Of a DNA stretch of 64,000 nucleotides, positions 27,411-35,343 are shown one piece after another. This DNA comes from an uncultured Prevotella sp. (GTDB lineage: Bacteria; Bacteroidota; Bacteroidia; Bacteroidales; Bacteroidaceae). The translations under genes were made by a program, and so were the position numbers. The notes beneath the pieces are model-generated. The model searched no databases and was not told where the DNA came from. It worked only from the letters and a program-made list of their open reading frames with translations. Position 1 is the stretch's first letter. Every line of letters starts with the position of its first letter. Location: the NCBI GenBank assembly GCA_900545525.1, contig UQZX01000012.1, forward strand, positions 23,392-87,391, written 5' to 3'.

Positions 27411-27507
27411 AACCTGTAGGGACATATTCTTGTATTTGTCCGCTTATAACAGATTGATTTTCAGTATTTATTTGACGGACAAATACAAGAATATGTCCCT
27501 ACAGGTT
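27411..27507. repeat. Long inverted repeat, family A copy 2 (perfect arms)
   Basis: Arms of 32 bases are perfectly complementary (27411-27442 with 27476-27507), beginning AACCTGTAGGGAC and ending GTCCCTACAGGTT, with a 33-base AT-rich loop. It fills most of the 228-base gap between imelysin and the di-heme gene. No target-site duplication is visible at the borders. Confidence 0.9.
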
Positions 27508-27559
27508 GGAAGAGTTGAATTTTGAAACACCCTGCAAATGACCGGTATGGATATCCGTG

Positions 27560-28801
27560 TCAGTTTCTTGCAATCCACTGCGCAGCCTCGTTCAGCTTCT
27601 CGTCGAGGTCGCCGATGGCGTCCATTGCCGTCTTTACGTATGCCGCGTTGGGAGCGTCCACGAATGCCGTTCCGCTGTTGCGGCATGCCGTCAGTGCTGT
27701 CAGTGCGCCGTTAAGCCTTGCATTAAGCTCTGCGGCAATGTCAGGATTGTGCTGCGTAAGATATGCCATTACCGACTCGCGGTGCCACGTTGTGCCGTCG
27801 ATGTTGCCGTAAAGGCTGTTTTTTATGCTGATGATATTGTCGTAGAAGTCGAGGAACGACTTCTTGCTGTAAGGCGACTCTATGTAGTTTACGTCATCGC
27901 CGCGGTATGCCTGACCCATCTTCTGGTCTGACACTTCCTGCGCGATGTTGGCACATCCGGCGACGAGAATTGTCGTTGTCACATTGCGCCATGTGGTGTA
28001 TGTGCTTCCCGCCTTGCCCGCATTGAGCATGTCTTCGCCGAAGCTGAGCCCGTTGCCGTTAACCGTTGTGTTGAACTCACATTCCTCCACACGGTCCACG
28101 TGGCTTGCAGGTGCCTTGTCGCCCATCCACGAAACCTCGAGCTGGAAGCACTTGTCGCGCAGGTCTCCTGCCACGGCTGCGGCGAAGATGAGTTCCTGCT
28201 CTCCCGTCACCGTCCTGCCGGCAAAGGCGTTGTCGGTCTCGTTGCTGCGGAGCTCGGCGAGCGTGCGGTTGCGTCCGTCACGGAAGATGATGAACTCTAT
28301 GCCGTGGAAGCCGAGCAGGCTCTCGCCGAGTCCGGTGCGTGCATACTCTATGCCGTCTTCTCCGTCAAGGGTTTTTACCTTCTCGCTGTTGCTCAGGTCT
28401 ATGGCAAGCTGTGTCACGTTGAGAGGCCATGTGTCGATGTGGGGGTCGATGCCGAATGTCGTTGCCGGACCGAAGAGGAACGCTTCCGACTTCTCCCATG
28501 CGGCGCGCGCTGCGAGGAACGTCGTGCAGATATTGTCAATGTCGTTCTGTGTAAGGGTGTTTGCCCTGAATTTTGCCTTTGCCGCATCAAGCTGTCCGTA
28601 GAGCTTTTCGGTCTGCGAGGCAAGCTCGCCGTACGTAGCGTATATCACGTCGTTTACGTATCTGCCTGTAAGGGCGGACAGTTCGGAGTCCTTTGCGGAG
28701 AAGTCGTCGCCTCCGTCGTTGTCATCGCTGCACGATGATAGACTGAAAGTCAAGAGCACTCCCATCATGAGTGCCTTGGAAATACTGGATAGTTTTTTCA
28801 T
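27560..28801 (-). CDS. Imelysin-family iron-regulated lipoprotein
   Basis: A 413-residue lipoprotein. The ATG at 28801 gives M-K-K-L-S-S-I-S-K-A-L-M-M with a lipobox S-L-S-S-C at Cys24 and an Asp-rich tether. The imelysin G-x-H-x-x-E signature appears as G-F-H-G-I-E-F near residue 165. Other helices carry the family's W-E-K-S-E-A-F-L-F-G-P and W-P-L-N segments. Imelysin proteins are found in iron-uptake or iron-regulated loci, though their biochemical role is not settled. It starts 19 bases after the porin gene and very likely shares its promoter at 30155-30185. Confidence 0.9.
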   Translation of the reverse strand: MKKLSSISKALMMGVLLTFSLSSCSDDNDGGDDFSAKDSELSALTGRYVNDVIYATYGELASQTEKLYGQLDAAKAKFRANTLTQNDIDNICTTFLAARAAWEKSEAFLFGPATTFGIDPHIDTWPLNVTQLAIDLSNSEKVKTLDGEDGIEYARTGLGESLLGFHGIEFIIFRDGRNRTLAELRSNETDNAFAGRTVTGEQELIFAAAVAGDLRDKCFQLEVSWMGDKAPASHVDRVEECEFNTTVNGNGLSFGEDMLNAGKAGSTYTTWRNVTTTILVAGCANIAQEVSDQKMGQAYRGDDVNYIESPYSKKSFLDFYDNIISIKNSLYGNIDGTTWHRESVMAYLTQHNPDIAAELNARLNGALTALTACRNSGTAFVDAPNAAYVKTAMDAIGDLDEKLNEAAQWIARN

Positions 28802-28820
28802 TGTCTGTATATTAATTTGT

Positions 28821-30128
28821 TTATAAGAAAAATCCTTCGTATGCAACGCCTATCGATACCGACGGCTCATTGTTGTATCCGCTTTTGAGGAAACGGTGCG
28901 AGTATTCCGCCTTAACGGCTACCTGCGGCAGCGGATAATAGTTCAGTCCGGCTGCTATTCTCTTCTTCGCAGTGTACGAATAGTCCGCCTGTACCTTGTC
29001 GGGGATGTATGAGTTGTAATACTCAAAGCGGCCGAAAGCATACAGCTTCTGGTTGTCGGCGTTCAATCCGGGTATCTGTGAGAAGATGTCATATCCTGCC
29101 TCTATGCCTGCGGCGACGGCATTCTTGCCTACCGGCGTGCTGCTGTATGGGGCGTCGTTGGACGTGATGTTGCGCTTCAGGTTGCTTATCGTCATGGCAT
29201 CGCCCACATATTCGTAGTCTGCATTGCCGCGTACAATCCAGTTGTAACGGTTGAATGTGAAGTCAACGGCACCTATAGCAACTTTTCCCTTGATGTGTCC
29301 GTAGGTGTTCTCCATGTCATGCGGGAACGTGTTGTGCATCGCTTCGCCGTAGTATCCGCTCAGTCCTATGCGCAAGCCGGGTATTGTGTAGTTGTCTATG
29401 CGTGCCGCAAAGCCGTATTTGTTGGCTACCTTATATTCGAATACCGACTTCGGACCGTTGTGTATCCAGCCGTCACGGTCGAACATAAAGGCATCCAGTC
29501 CGGCAAGAACCTGAAGCTCGTAGCGGAAGTCGCCGTACCGTCCCCAGAAGCTGATGCCCGTGTCGTGCCATGTAGACGGCAGGATGGTGTTCTCTCCCTC
29601 GGGGCGGTAGACGGTGAAATAGTGCAGCGGTTCGTGGTGGGCATTGTTAAGACCTACGGGCACGACGATGTGACCCATGCGTACATTAGCCCAGCGGGCG
29701 AACGACTTCTGTATCCAGAACTGCTCAAGCTCGACCTCTCCACCTTTCTCCGTTTCCTGTTCCCATTCGGCAGCTTCGTCGAACTCACGCTCCACGGCAC
29801 CGCCCATACCGCCGTGTTCAAACTCTATCTCGGTTCCCATTGTCCAGCCTTTGCCGAAGTCGTAGCTGATATATATCACTGCGTGCGGTATGTCAAAACG
29901 CCCGTGGGCAGGGTCGTCCTTATACTGGTTGGGACGTGAGTAACGGTATACATTGTCGCTGTAGAAGTTGCGTGACAGAGCCACCTCGCCGTAGCCTCCT
30001 ATGCTCAGGCGGTTTCCCTTGGCATGTTGCATCACACTGTCCGCTGCCGACACTTGCGCACGGGCTGTTCCTGTGGCTGTGGAATACACTGCCGCGCACA
30101 TCATTAATGATATCAGATTTCTTTTCAT
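28821..30128 (-). CDS. Outer-membrane porin-like beta-barrel protein
   Basis: A 435-residue protein with a signal peptide (M-K-R-N-L-I-S-L-M-M ... A-R-A-Q) and a barrel of about 16 amphipathic strands ending in aromatic F-F-L. The start R-L-S-I-G-G-Y-G-E-V-A and the segment D-I-P-H-A-V-I-Y-I-S-Y-D-F recall phosphate-selective porin O/P-like families. The substrate is unknown. As first gene of the imelysin / di-heme / CcsBA cluster it could be the outer-membrane pore of an iron or heme-precursor system (inference). An upstream in-frame ATG at 30185 overlaps the promoter and is rejected. Confidence 0.82.
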   Translation of the reverse strand: MKRNLISLMMCAAVYSTATGTARAQVSAADSVMQHAKGNRLSIGGYGEVALSRNFYSDNVYRYSRPNQYKDDPAHGRFDIPHAVIYISYDFGKGWTMGTEIEFEHGGMGGAVEREFDEAAEWEQETEKGGEVELEQFWIQKSFARWANVRMGHIVVPVGLNNAHHEPLHYFTVYRPEGENTILPSTWHDTGISFWGRYGDFRYELQVLAGLDAFMFDRDGWIHNGPKSVFEYKVANKYGFAARIDNYTIPGLRIGLSGYYGEAMHNTFPHDMENTYGHIKGKVAIGAVDFTFNRYNWIVRGNADYEYVGDAMTISNLKRNITSNDAPYSSTPVGKNAVAAGIEAGYDIFSQIPGLNADNQKLYAFGRFEYYNSYIPDKVQADYSYTAKKRIAAGLNYYPLPQVAVKAEYSHRFLKSGYNNEPSVSIGVAYEGFFL

Positions 30129-30154
30129 TTCATTGCAGTTTTTGTTTTCGCATG

Positions 30155-30185
30155 CAAAAGTATTGTAATAATTAAATGTGTACAA
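30155..30185 (-). promoter_or_regulatory. Promoter of the porin-imelysin cluster
   Basis: Minus strand TTG (30185-30183), 20 bases, TACTTTTG (30162-30155), with a ~20-base leader. The spacer contains an A/T-rich imperfect palindrome (GTATTGTACACATTTAATTA) that could be an operator, but I cannot name one. Beyond it, 30186-30422 holds no gene that I can support. Confidence 0.7.
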
Positions 30186-30422
30186 TACTTAAAAATCGGT
30201 AAAAAGCGATAACAAAAACTGCAACTTTCCTGTAATTATATTAGGGTATCGGGACGTGCCGCTGCAGGTCTCCGGGATTGTCTTATGCGCCTGTTGCGTG
30301 TGGAAATGCCATTATGATACCGATTGTTCGGTATTATGTGTATGGCAATTAATAGGTATGGTGCCAGCCGTTGTTTTCTTTTGGATATGACATCCTGCAT
30401 TCAAAAAAGCGGAGAAAAACGG

Positions 30423-30914
30423 TCAGACATCGTCATAAATCCGCTTTATCAGTCCCCGGCATCCGTCTTCAATAAGGTCAAGAGCTGTCTCAAAATCGCG
30501 CTCCGTGCCATAATACGGGTCGGGAACGGTGGTGTAATGGCTGTTACCAGTAAAAAAATCTGCCATGCAGACAATCTTCCTGCGTTCGCCGTCGTTACGT
30601 GCAAGCGGGCGCAACGCCCTCACATTGTCGTTGTCCATTGCCACGATGAGGTCGAAACGGCTGAAGTCCTCACGGCATATCTGCCGTGCATGGCTGTTGA
30701 AACAGTATCCGCGGCAGGCTCCGCACCTGCGCATGCGTATGTCGGGCAGCTCTCCGGCGTGCCATGCCCCTATGCCGGCGGAACCGATGATAAAATCCTC
30801 TTCCGCATCAACATCGCAGAGCATCTTCTTCATAACGCCCTCGGCGGCTGGCGAGCGGCAGATATTTCCGAGGCATACAAAGAGTATTTTCCTTATGTCC
30901 TTGCCGTTCTTCAT
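30423..30914 (-). CDS. Low-molecular-weight protein tyrosine phosphatase
   Basis: A 163-residue cytoplasmic phosphatase of normal family length. The P-loop C14-L-G-N-I-C-R20-S is complete, and the general-acid loop D132-P-Y-Y-G is present. It dephosphorylates phosphotyrosine; in bacteria it often opposes tyrosine kinases of polysaccharide export, but no kinase is in the window. Its ATG overlaps the stop of the upstream acetyltransferase gene by four bases (ATGA), so the pair is translationally coupled. Confidence 0.95.
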   Translation of the reverse strand: MKNGKDIRKILFVCLGNICRSPAAEGVMKKMLCDVDAEEDFIIGSAGIGAWHAGELPDIRMRRCGACRGYCFNSHARQICREDFSRFDLIVAMDNDNVRALRPLARNDGERRKIVCMADFFTGNSHYTTVPDPYYGTERDFETALDLIEDGCRGLIKRIYDDV

Positions 30915-31468
30915 TGTCCGAGCCTCCTTTTAATTACGGCAGGATTGCCTGCTGCAAGCGAGTCGTCGGGAATGTCGCGTATGACAACGCTGCCCGCCGC
31001 CACCACACATCTGCTGCCTATGGTAACTCCCGGGCATATCGTCACGCTGCCGCCAATCCATGTGTCGTCGCCTATGGTTACGGGATATGCCGTCTCCTTC
31101 GGCTCGCGCCGCCCCATATAGTCTACGGGATGCTGTGGGGTGTAGATGCGGCACGAGGGACCAATCTTCACATTTCGCCCTATGCGTATCATGCCGCCGT
31201 CGAGGAATATGCCGCCGTAGTTTATAAAGGTATTCTCGCCTATGACTATGCCATGACCGTGGTCGCACCTGAACGGCGGGGCGACAGTGCTGCTCTTGGG
31301 TATTCCCGGTATGAGCTGCTCTATCGTGTCGCGATAGTCCCCGTCTGTTGTTGTAAGCAGACTGAGCCTGGCGCAGAGCTTGTTTGCACGTTCCACGCTT
31401 GCCAATACTTCGCTGTCGGAGAAGTCGTAAAGCTCCTGACTACGCATCTTTTCAAATTCTGTCTTCAT
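30911..31468 (-). CDS. Sugar O-acetyltransferase, maltose/galactoside type
   Basis: A 185-residue hexapeptide-repeat acyltransferase that transfers acetyl from acetyl-CoA to sugars. An N-terminal Mac-type helical region (M-R-S-Q-E-L-Y-D-F-S-D-S-E) precedes the left-handed beta-helix with [IVL]-G-x4 turns (I-G-E-N-T-F, I-G-R-N-V-K, I-G-D-D-T-W, I-G-S-R-C-V). The catalytic histidine is in P-Q-H113-P-V-D. The closing A-G-N-P-A-V-I-K motif is intact. The natural substrate cannot be read from sequence. It forms a two-gene unit with the downstream phosphatase. Confidence 0.92.
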   Translation of the reverse strand: MKTEFEKMRSQELYDFSDSEVLASVERANKLCARLSLLTTTDGDYRDTIEQLIPGIPKSSTVAPPFRCDHGHGIVIGENTFINYGGIFLDGGMIRIGRNVKIGPSCRIYTPQHPVDYMGRREPKETAYPVTIGDDTWIGGSVTICPGVTIGSRCVVAAGSVVIRDIPDDSLAAGNPAVIKRRLGQ

Positions 31469-31557
31469 TGTTTTGAGGTTTTAAGATGTGTGGTTATAGG
31501 GTTCTGATATTGAATATTGTAATGTACTGACATTCAAAATGTTACCTGACGCTTTCC

Positions 31558-31645
31558 AGAATGCCGTCTTTTGGCTTCCAAAACATGGCATTTCAGACGC
31601 CAAGAGGTGGCGTTTCAGACTGCGAAATGCCGTCTTTTGCAACAA
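31558..31645. repeat. Composite repeat, family C copy 2, overlapping a gene end
   Basis: Words ATGCCGTCTTTTGG, ATGGCATTTCAGACGCCA, TGGCGTTTCAGACTG and ATGCCGTCTTTTGC follow one another. GACGCCA/TGGCGTT forms a small hairpin and the outer ATGCCGTCTTTTG is repeated directly 66 bases apart (31570 and 31636 region). The element overlaps the last ~45 bases of the acetyltransferase gene at 31593-32180. Confidence 0.7.
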
Positions 31646-32180
31646 TCCTGCCCGGATTACCCACCACCGTACATCCGTCGGGCACGTCGCAGAACACCAC
31701 CGCTCCGGCTCCGATGGTAGCGTTGTCGCCTATCTTCACGCCGCCGAAGACGGTGGCACCTGTATAAATCTTCACGTTGTTGCCAATGGTTGGGCGTCCG
31801 CCCTTGCCGTTGCCCAGTGTCACGAGGTGCAGGCAGTAGAAGTTGTCGCCTATGGCTTCGGCATTCAAATAGGTGGAGTAGGCGTGTTCGAAGTGGCATC
31901 CTGAGCCTATGTGTGGGCACCAGATGTGGAGCGAGCCGTCTTCAGGCAGCATCCATTTTATGAACACCGAGCGGTATTCGCCCAGCCTGTAATAGAATAG
32001 GTTGCGGAACGACTTCTGCCGTGTGCATACCTTTATGAAGGTGAGCACTCCTCCGCTGCCCTCCCCGTATCGGGCAAGGTCGGCGTCAAAGGTGTGCCTG
32101 CGTGACATGTAAAACAGTATGTGGGGTATCATCCGCAGTGCCGATGCCGACAGAAGGGCGCATTGTGTGTATCTGTTCAT
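31593..32180 (-). CDS. Hexapeptide-repeat acyltransferase (serine acetyltransferase-like)
   Basis: A 195-residue protein. The N-terminal part (residues 1-75) with D-L-A-R-Y and F-R-N-L-F-Y-Y-R-L-G resembles serine O-acetyltransferase and polysaccharide acetyltransferases. The C-terminal left-handed helix has I-G-N-N-V-K, F-G-G-V-K-I-G-D-N-A-T-I-G-A-G-A-V-V and ends its fold at V-V-G-N-P-G-R-I-V-A-K. The final 14 residues (K-D-G-I-S-Q ... L-G-V) and the stop codon are encoded inside the family C repeat, so the original stop has probably been replaced. A promoter box ends only four bases before the ATG. Specific acceptor unknown. Confidence 0.85.
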   Translation of the reverse strand: MNRYTQCALLSASALRMIPHILFYMSRRHTFDADLARYGEGSGGVLTFIKVCTRQKSFRNLFYYRLGEYRSVFIKWMLPEDGSLHIWCPHIGSGCHFEHAYSTYLNAEAIGDNFYCLHLVTLGNGKGGRPTIGNNVKIYTGATVFGGVKIGDNATIGAGAVVFCDVPDGCTVVGNPGRIVAKDGISQSETPPLGV

Positions 32181-32184
32181 GGTG

Positions 32185-32192
32185 CAAAGATA
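32185..32192 (-). promoter_or_regulatory. -7 box nearly abutting the start codon (possible leaderless mRNA)
   Basis: Minus strand TATCTTTG is followed by only CACC before the ATG at 32180. With the usual start a few bases after the box, the transcript would begin at or next to the ATG. The -33 side is occupied by repeat words and shows no TTG. Confidence 0.5.
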
Positions 32193-32196
32193 CGGA

Positions 32197-32430
32197 GAAA
32201 TTAAGAATTAAGAGTTAAGAATTAAGAATTAAGAGGGGCGGGGAATTAAGAAAATATGCCTTGGTGGTTGTATAAGTCTTATAGGTCTTATAAATCCTAT
32301 AGGTCCTATAGATGCCCGCCCAAAGCATATTTTCTTAATTCTTAACTCTTAATTCTTAATTTCTATGCTCTTAATTCTTAATTCCCCGCCCATCTTAGTT
32401 CTTAATTCTTAGTTCTTAATTCGTAATTCT
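32197..32430. repeat. Heptamer/nonamer element, family B copy 1
   Basis: Left part: tandem 7-bp words of the form GARTTAA (five in a row from 32201). Centre: five 9-bp words of the form TATARGTCY at 32271-32315. Right part: the same 7-bp words in inverted orientation (CTTAATT...), so the whole folds into nested hairpins. A copy of the centre and near arms, almost identical over ~110 bases, is at 48418-48590. The right edge supplies the last codons and stop of the gene at 32416-33693. Confidence 0.88.
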
Positions 32431-33693
32431 TACCCTCACTCCCGCCTTTACGCTGAAGTTCAGCGGCTTGTCTTTATATATTGTCTCCATGCTGCTGCCG
32501 TTGTCCGGATACCAGTTGATGCCCGGTTCGGCATAGATGCTTATGGAGGGGGAGAGGTTGTATTGTATGCCTGCCGCGGCACCTGCGGACAGTTGCAGAC
32601 GGTTTTCTTTCGTGGCGGTGCTCTCTGCAGACGTTACCATGCCGTTCGTTACGGTCTCCGTGTCGTCCTTTCCCGACACGCACTTCTGTATCTCGCCGCC
32701 TGCCGACACGTATGCTTCGAGATGCCTGCCGCGCCATGCGGTGTAAGAAATGTTGAGCGGTATGCCGATATAATGCAGCCTGCGGCGTGTCTTTCTAAGT
32801 GTTTTCCCGTTACCGGATATTATCTCAGACCTCAGCAGAGTGTACGTCAGTCCGCTCTCTATGCCTGTTCTGCTGCCCGTGTCGTAGCGGATGGACACGC
32901 CGGCACGTATGGGAAAATGATGCTTTGTGCTCTGTATGTCCGTATATTGCTTTGTGTACAGTATGCTCAGCATGTCCTGCTGTATGCCCTCGGAGTTGCC
33001 TCCGGGTGCGGATGACGTTGGCGATGAGAAGAGCAGGGGAGTGCCCTGTGCCGCCGTGCGCTGTGTGGACACTGTGCTGTTCTGTGCATACAGGGAAAGC
33101 GATATGCGCCCGCCGCCATTGCCTGCGTGCTCCGGCATAGTGCCGTATGTCGCCGTTTGCCTGTTGTCCTTGCCCTTGCCGATGGTGCTTGAGCCGCCTT
33201 TATTGTTGCTGCCCCTGTGCTCAGTTGGTTCTTGGGTGTCTGTATGCTGTCCCGTAATTGTGCCCGCGGCGTCTGTCGTAGCATTCTCCGGTGTCCATGT
33301 CTCAGGCTCTTTTGTGGAAGCGGCGTGTGTGTTCTCGTCAGCGACAGCCGCCAGTAAACCAGCCTCATGTGCCACCGCTGTGCCTTTTGTGTCGTTTCCG
33401 CTGCCGCCACCAGGACTGTTTCTTCCCGTCACGACATCTGTCTCCGCCTTTTTTACGCCGGACATGCTGCCGCCCGTTATCAGCATATATCCTGTCACCA
33501 CTGCCGCAGCCGCAGCCATGACGGCTGCCACGGTGCGCCGTAATACTGCTGCCGCCCGGCTTTTTCGTTGCGGTGTGCCTGCCGTCATACGGCTTGAGAG
33601 AGCGGACTCGATGTCTTCCCACAATCCCTCGGGCACGCTCTCCTCATATCCCGAGAGCCTGTCCCTAAGCCTGTCTGTCCATTCTTCTTTCAT
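32416..33693 (-). CDS. Single-span protein with C-terminal outer-membrane-barrel domain (possible anti-sigma fusion)
   Basis: A 425-residue protein. The N-terminus (about 1-50) is charged and predicted cytoplasmic (W-T-D-R-L-R-D-R-L-S-G-Y-E ... G-L-W-E-D-I-E). One Ala/Val-rich membrane span lies at about 52-73. A ~150-residue Gly/Ser/Thr-rich linker follows, then from ~240 a beta-strand region (F-P-I-R-A-G-V-S-I-R-Y ... I-E-S-G-L-T-Y ... Y-I-G-I-P-L-N-I-S-Y ... Y-A-E-P-G-I-N-W-Y) like small outer-membrane barrels. Its start overlaps the ECF sigma gene by 29 bases, suggesting an anti-sigma role for the N-terminus (inference). The stop codon comes from a 7-bp repeat. Confidence 0.75.
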   Translation of the reverse strand: MKEEWTDRLRDRLSGYEESVPEGLWEDIESALSSRMTAGTPQRKSRAAAVLRRTVAAVMAAAAAVVTGYMLITGGSMSGVKKAETDVVTGRNSPGGGSGNDTKGTAVAHEAGLLAAVADENTHAASTKEPETWTPENATTDAAGTITGQHTDTQEPTEHRGSNNKGGSSTIGKGKDNRQTATYGTMPEHAGNGGGRISLSLYAQNSTVSTQRTAAQGTPLLFSSPTSSAPGGNSEGIQQDMLSILYTKQYTDIQSTKHHFPIRAGVSIRYDTGSRTGIESGLTYTLLRSEIISGNGKTLRKTRRRLHYIGIPLNISYTAWRGRHLEAYVSAGGEIQKCVSGKDDTETVTNGMVTSAESTATKENRLQLSAGAAAGIQYNLSPSISIYAEPGINWYPDNGSSMETIYKDKPLNFSVKAGVRVRITN

Positions 33694-34261
33694 AAACCGT
33701 ATGTCTTGATGATTGATATTCCTTGATTTTCCTTGCCAATATGCTCTTTGCCCTGTGAAACTGTGATGCCGACGAGCTTTCTTTTATGCCCAGCATTGCC
33801 GCTATCTCCTTGTGGCTCATTCCTTCGAAGACGTAGAGGTTGAGCACCGTGCGGTAGCCCTCGGGCAGCTGTCTTATCATTTCGTGCAGCCTGTCGGGCG
33901 GTATGTCGTCGGTCTCCGGAGGCTCTTCGCTCTCCATGGACATGGCGCTGCTCTCGTCGTCGACAATGAGCAGCCGTGCGTTGTTGCGGAGAAAGTCGAT
34001 GGATTCGTTGGCGACAATGCGTGCCATCCAGCTGCGCAGAGAGCCTTCGCCACGCGGGGTGAACCTGCCTATGGACGTTATTATCTTTATGAAACTGTCG
34101 TGCAGGATGTCCATTACGTCGTCGTCGGTTGTGACGTAGCGCGAACAAACGGCTTTGAGATACCCTATGTGACGAAGGTAAAGAACCTTCATCGCATGGG
34201 TATCTCCCTGTCTTATAAGTCCGGGCAGGTCCTGCCCGCTTATTTCTCCGTGTTCCTGCAT
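33665..34261 (-). CDS. ECF-type RNA polymerase sigma factor
   Basis: A 198-residue sigma-70-family factor. Region 2 spans about 20-90 (D-V-M-D-I-L-H-D-S-F-I-K-I and W-M-A-R-I-V-A-N-E-S-I-D-F-L-R). Region 4 spans about 130-185 (L-P-E-G-Y-R-T-V-L-N-L-Y-V-F-E-G-M-S-H-K-E-I-A-A-M-L-G-I-K-E). The S-S-S-A-S-Q-F-H-R-A-K-S-I-L helix is the -35 reader. It sits between nigD (36 bases upstream) and the membrane/barrel protein whose start it overlaps. Direct targets cannot be read. Confidence 0.93.
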   Translation of the reverse strand: MQEHGEISGQDLPGLIRQGDTHAMKVLYLRHIGYLKAVCSRYVTTDDDVMDILHDSFIKIITSIGRFTPRGEGSLRSWMARIVANESIDFLRNNARLLIVDDESSAMSMESEEPPETDDIPPDRLHEMIRQLPEGYRTVLNLYVFEGMSHKEIAAMLGIKESSSASQFHRAKSILARKIKEYQSSRHTVYERRMDRQA

Positions 34262-34297
34262 TGCCTTTGTTAGGGCGTTATGTGCCTTCTTCCGTGC

Positions 34298-34999
34298 TTA
34301 TTCTTCAGGTTGCGTGCCGCGGCTGCGGTAGTCAAACTCGTGCGTCTTTGTGCCTGCGGGCGACTTCCATTTCACTTTCAGCTTCACCGTCTTGCCGCCG
34401 GTGTCGGGCAGGTCCTTGAGGTTAAACGCCACGACGGCATCGCGCGACGGTCCGTATATGTCCCCGCGTGCATCGTGTCTCAGTTCAACCTCGTACGGAT
34501 TTTCGCCGTTGGTGTTTCTTAGCAGGTTTATATAGTGAGCCTTGCTGCTGTTTCCCCACGGTGCTCGTATGCGCAGGGTGATAAATCCGTCCTCTACGAC
34601 GGTGGTCCAGTCGCGCACGATGTCTATGGGGTCGTTACCGTATGCCTCGTCGTTGCCTGTGCCGAGGTCGGGAGCTGTGAATTTCGTCAGCACGCTGTCA
34701 AGATACTGAACGTATGCCGCCTTGGTGTATCCGTTACTGTCGTCATCGGTGAACCTTATGGATGCAAATGCCCTGACCTCGTCGAGATAGTACGGAGACT
34801 TCTTCATGTTGACGGGCAGCAGCGTGGTCTTGTCGTCCAGCTGCAGGTATACGCCGCCGTCAGCTGTTTTCTTAACCGTTACCATTGCGTTGGGATACGC
34901 GCCGGTGTAGATGTATTCATCGTCGTTGTCGCACGACTGCAATGCCGTCATGGCAAGTGCGGCGGTGAAAATTACTGCAATAGTCTTTAGTCCTTTCAT
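34298..34999 (-). CDS. NigD-like lipoprotein
   Basis: A 233-residue predicted lipoprotein: lipobox A-L-Q-S-C with Cys23, then D-N-D-D-E-Y. The pattern of short beta strands (T-L-L-P-V-N, R-A-F-A-S-I-R-F, Y-V-Q-Y-L-D-S-V-L-T-K, D-G-F-I-T-L-R-I-R-A-P-W-G) and the closing V-K-L-K-V-K-W-K-S-P fit the Bacteroidetes NigD family, named from a bacteriocin (nigrescin) locus. Function is not established. It is the first gene of a unit with the ECF sigma factor and membrane/barrel gene. A -7-like box CAAATGTA (35088-35081, minus TACATTTG) lies ~80 bases upstream. Confidence 0.82.
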   Translation of the reverse strand: MKGLKTIAVIFTAALAMTALQSCDNDDEYIYTGAYPNAMVTVKKTADGGVYLQLDDKTTLLPVNMKKSPYYLDEVRAFASIRFTDDDSNGYTKAAYVQYLDSVLTKFTAPDLGTGNDEAYGNDPIDIVRDWTTVVEDGFITLRIRAPWGNSSKAHYINLLRNTNGENPYEVELRHDARGDIYGPSRDAVVAFNLKDLPDTGGKTVKLKVKWKSPAGTKTHEFDYRSRGTQPEE

Positions 35000-35343
35000 A
35001 ATCTTTCTCCTTCTTTCTTATTGTTTCTTTCATTTATTTATATCTCCTGCCGTTGTCCTGTATGTTATCAACGGCATCTACAAATGTAACCCCTTTTGCC
35101 ATAAACCTTGCATGCAAATAACGAAAAAATGCTTAAATGCCTTTCAAGTTATGATTTATTGGCAAACGAAAACTCATTTTTATATCTGGGCAATGGAGGA
35201 GGTTTCCAATAAAAAACATTGATTTTTATCCCCAGCTCACGTGCTTTTATATATTCACGGAGCAAGGACGGGACACAGGATGCTAATTCCTTATAATATA
35301 TAAGGTGTGGCTCTTATATGAAAAGTCAGTGTTGTGGGAACTT
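35000..35343. other. Intergenic stretch, no gene seen
   Basis: Apart from the minus-strand TACATTTG at 35088-35081, a plausible -7 box for nigD, this 344-base stretch shows no repeat of families A-D, no RNA gene and no coding frame that I can support. It is AT-rich. A transcript end for the Fic-side gene is not visible. Confidence 0.5.

Noticed and set aside
27411..27507. Perfect inverted repeat as insertion sequence ends
   Set aside because: There is no transposase between or near the arms, no target-site duplication is visible, and the arms face each other over only 33 bases.
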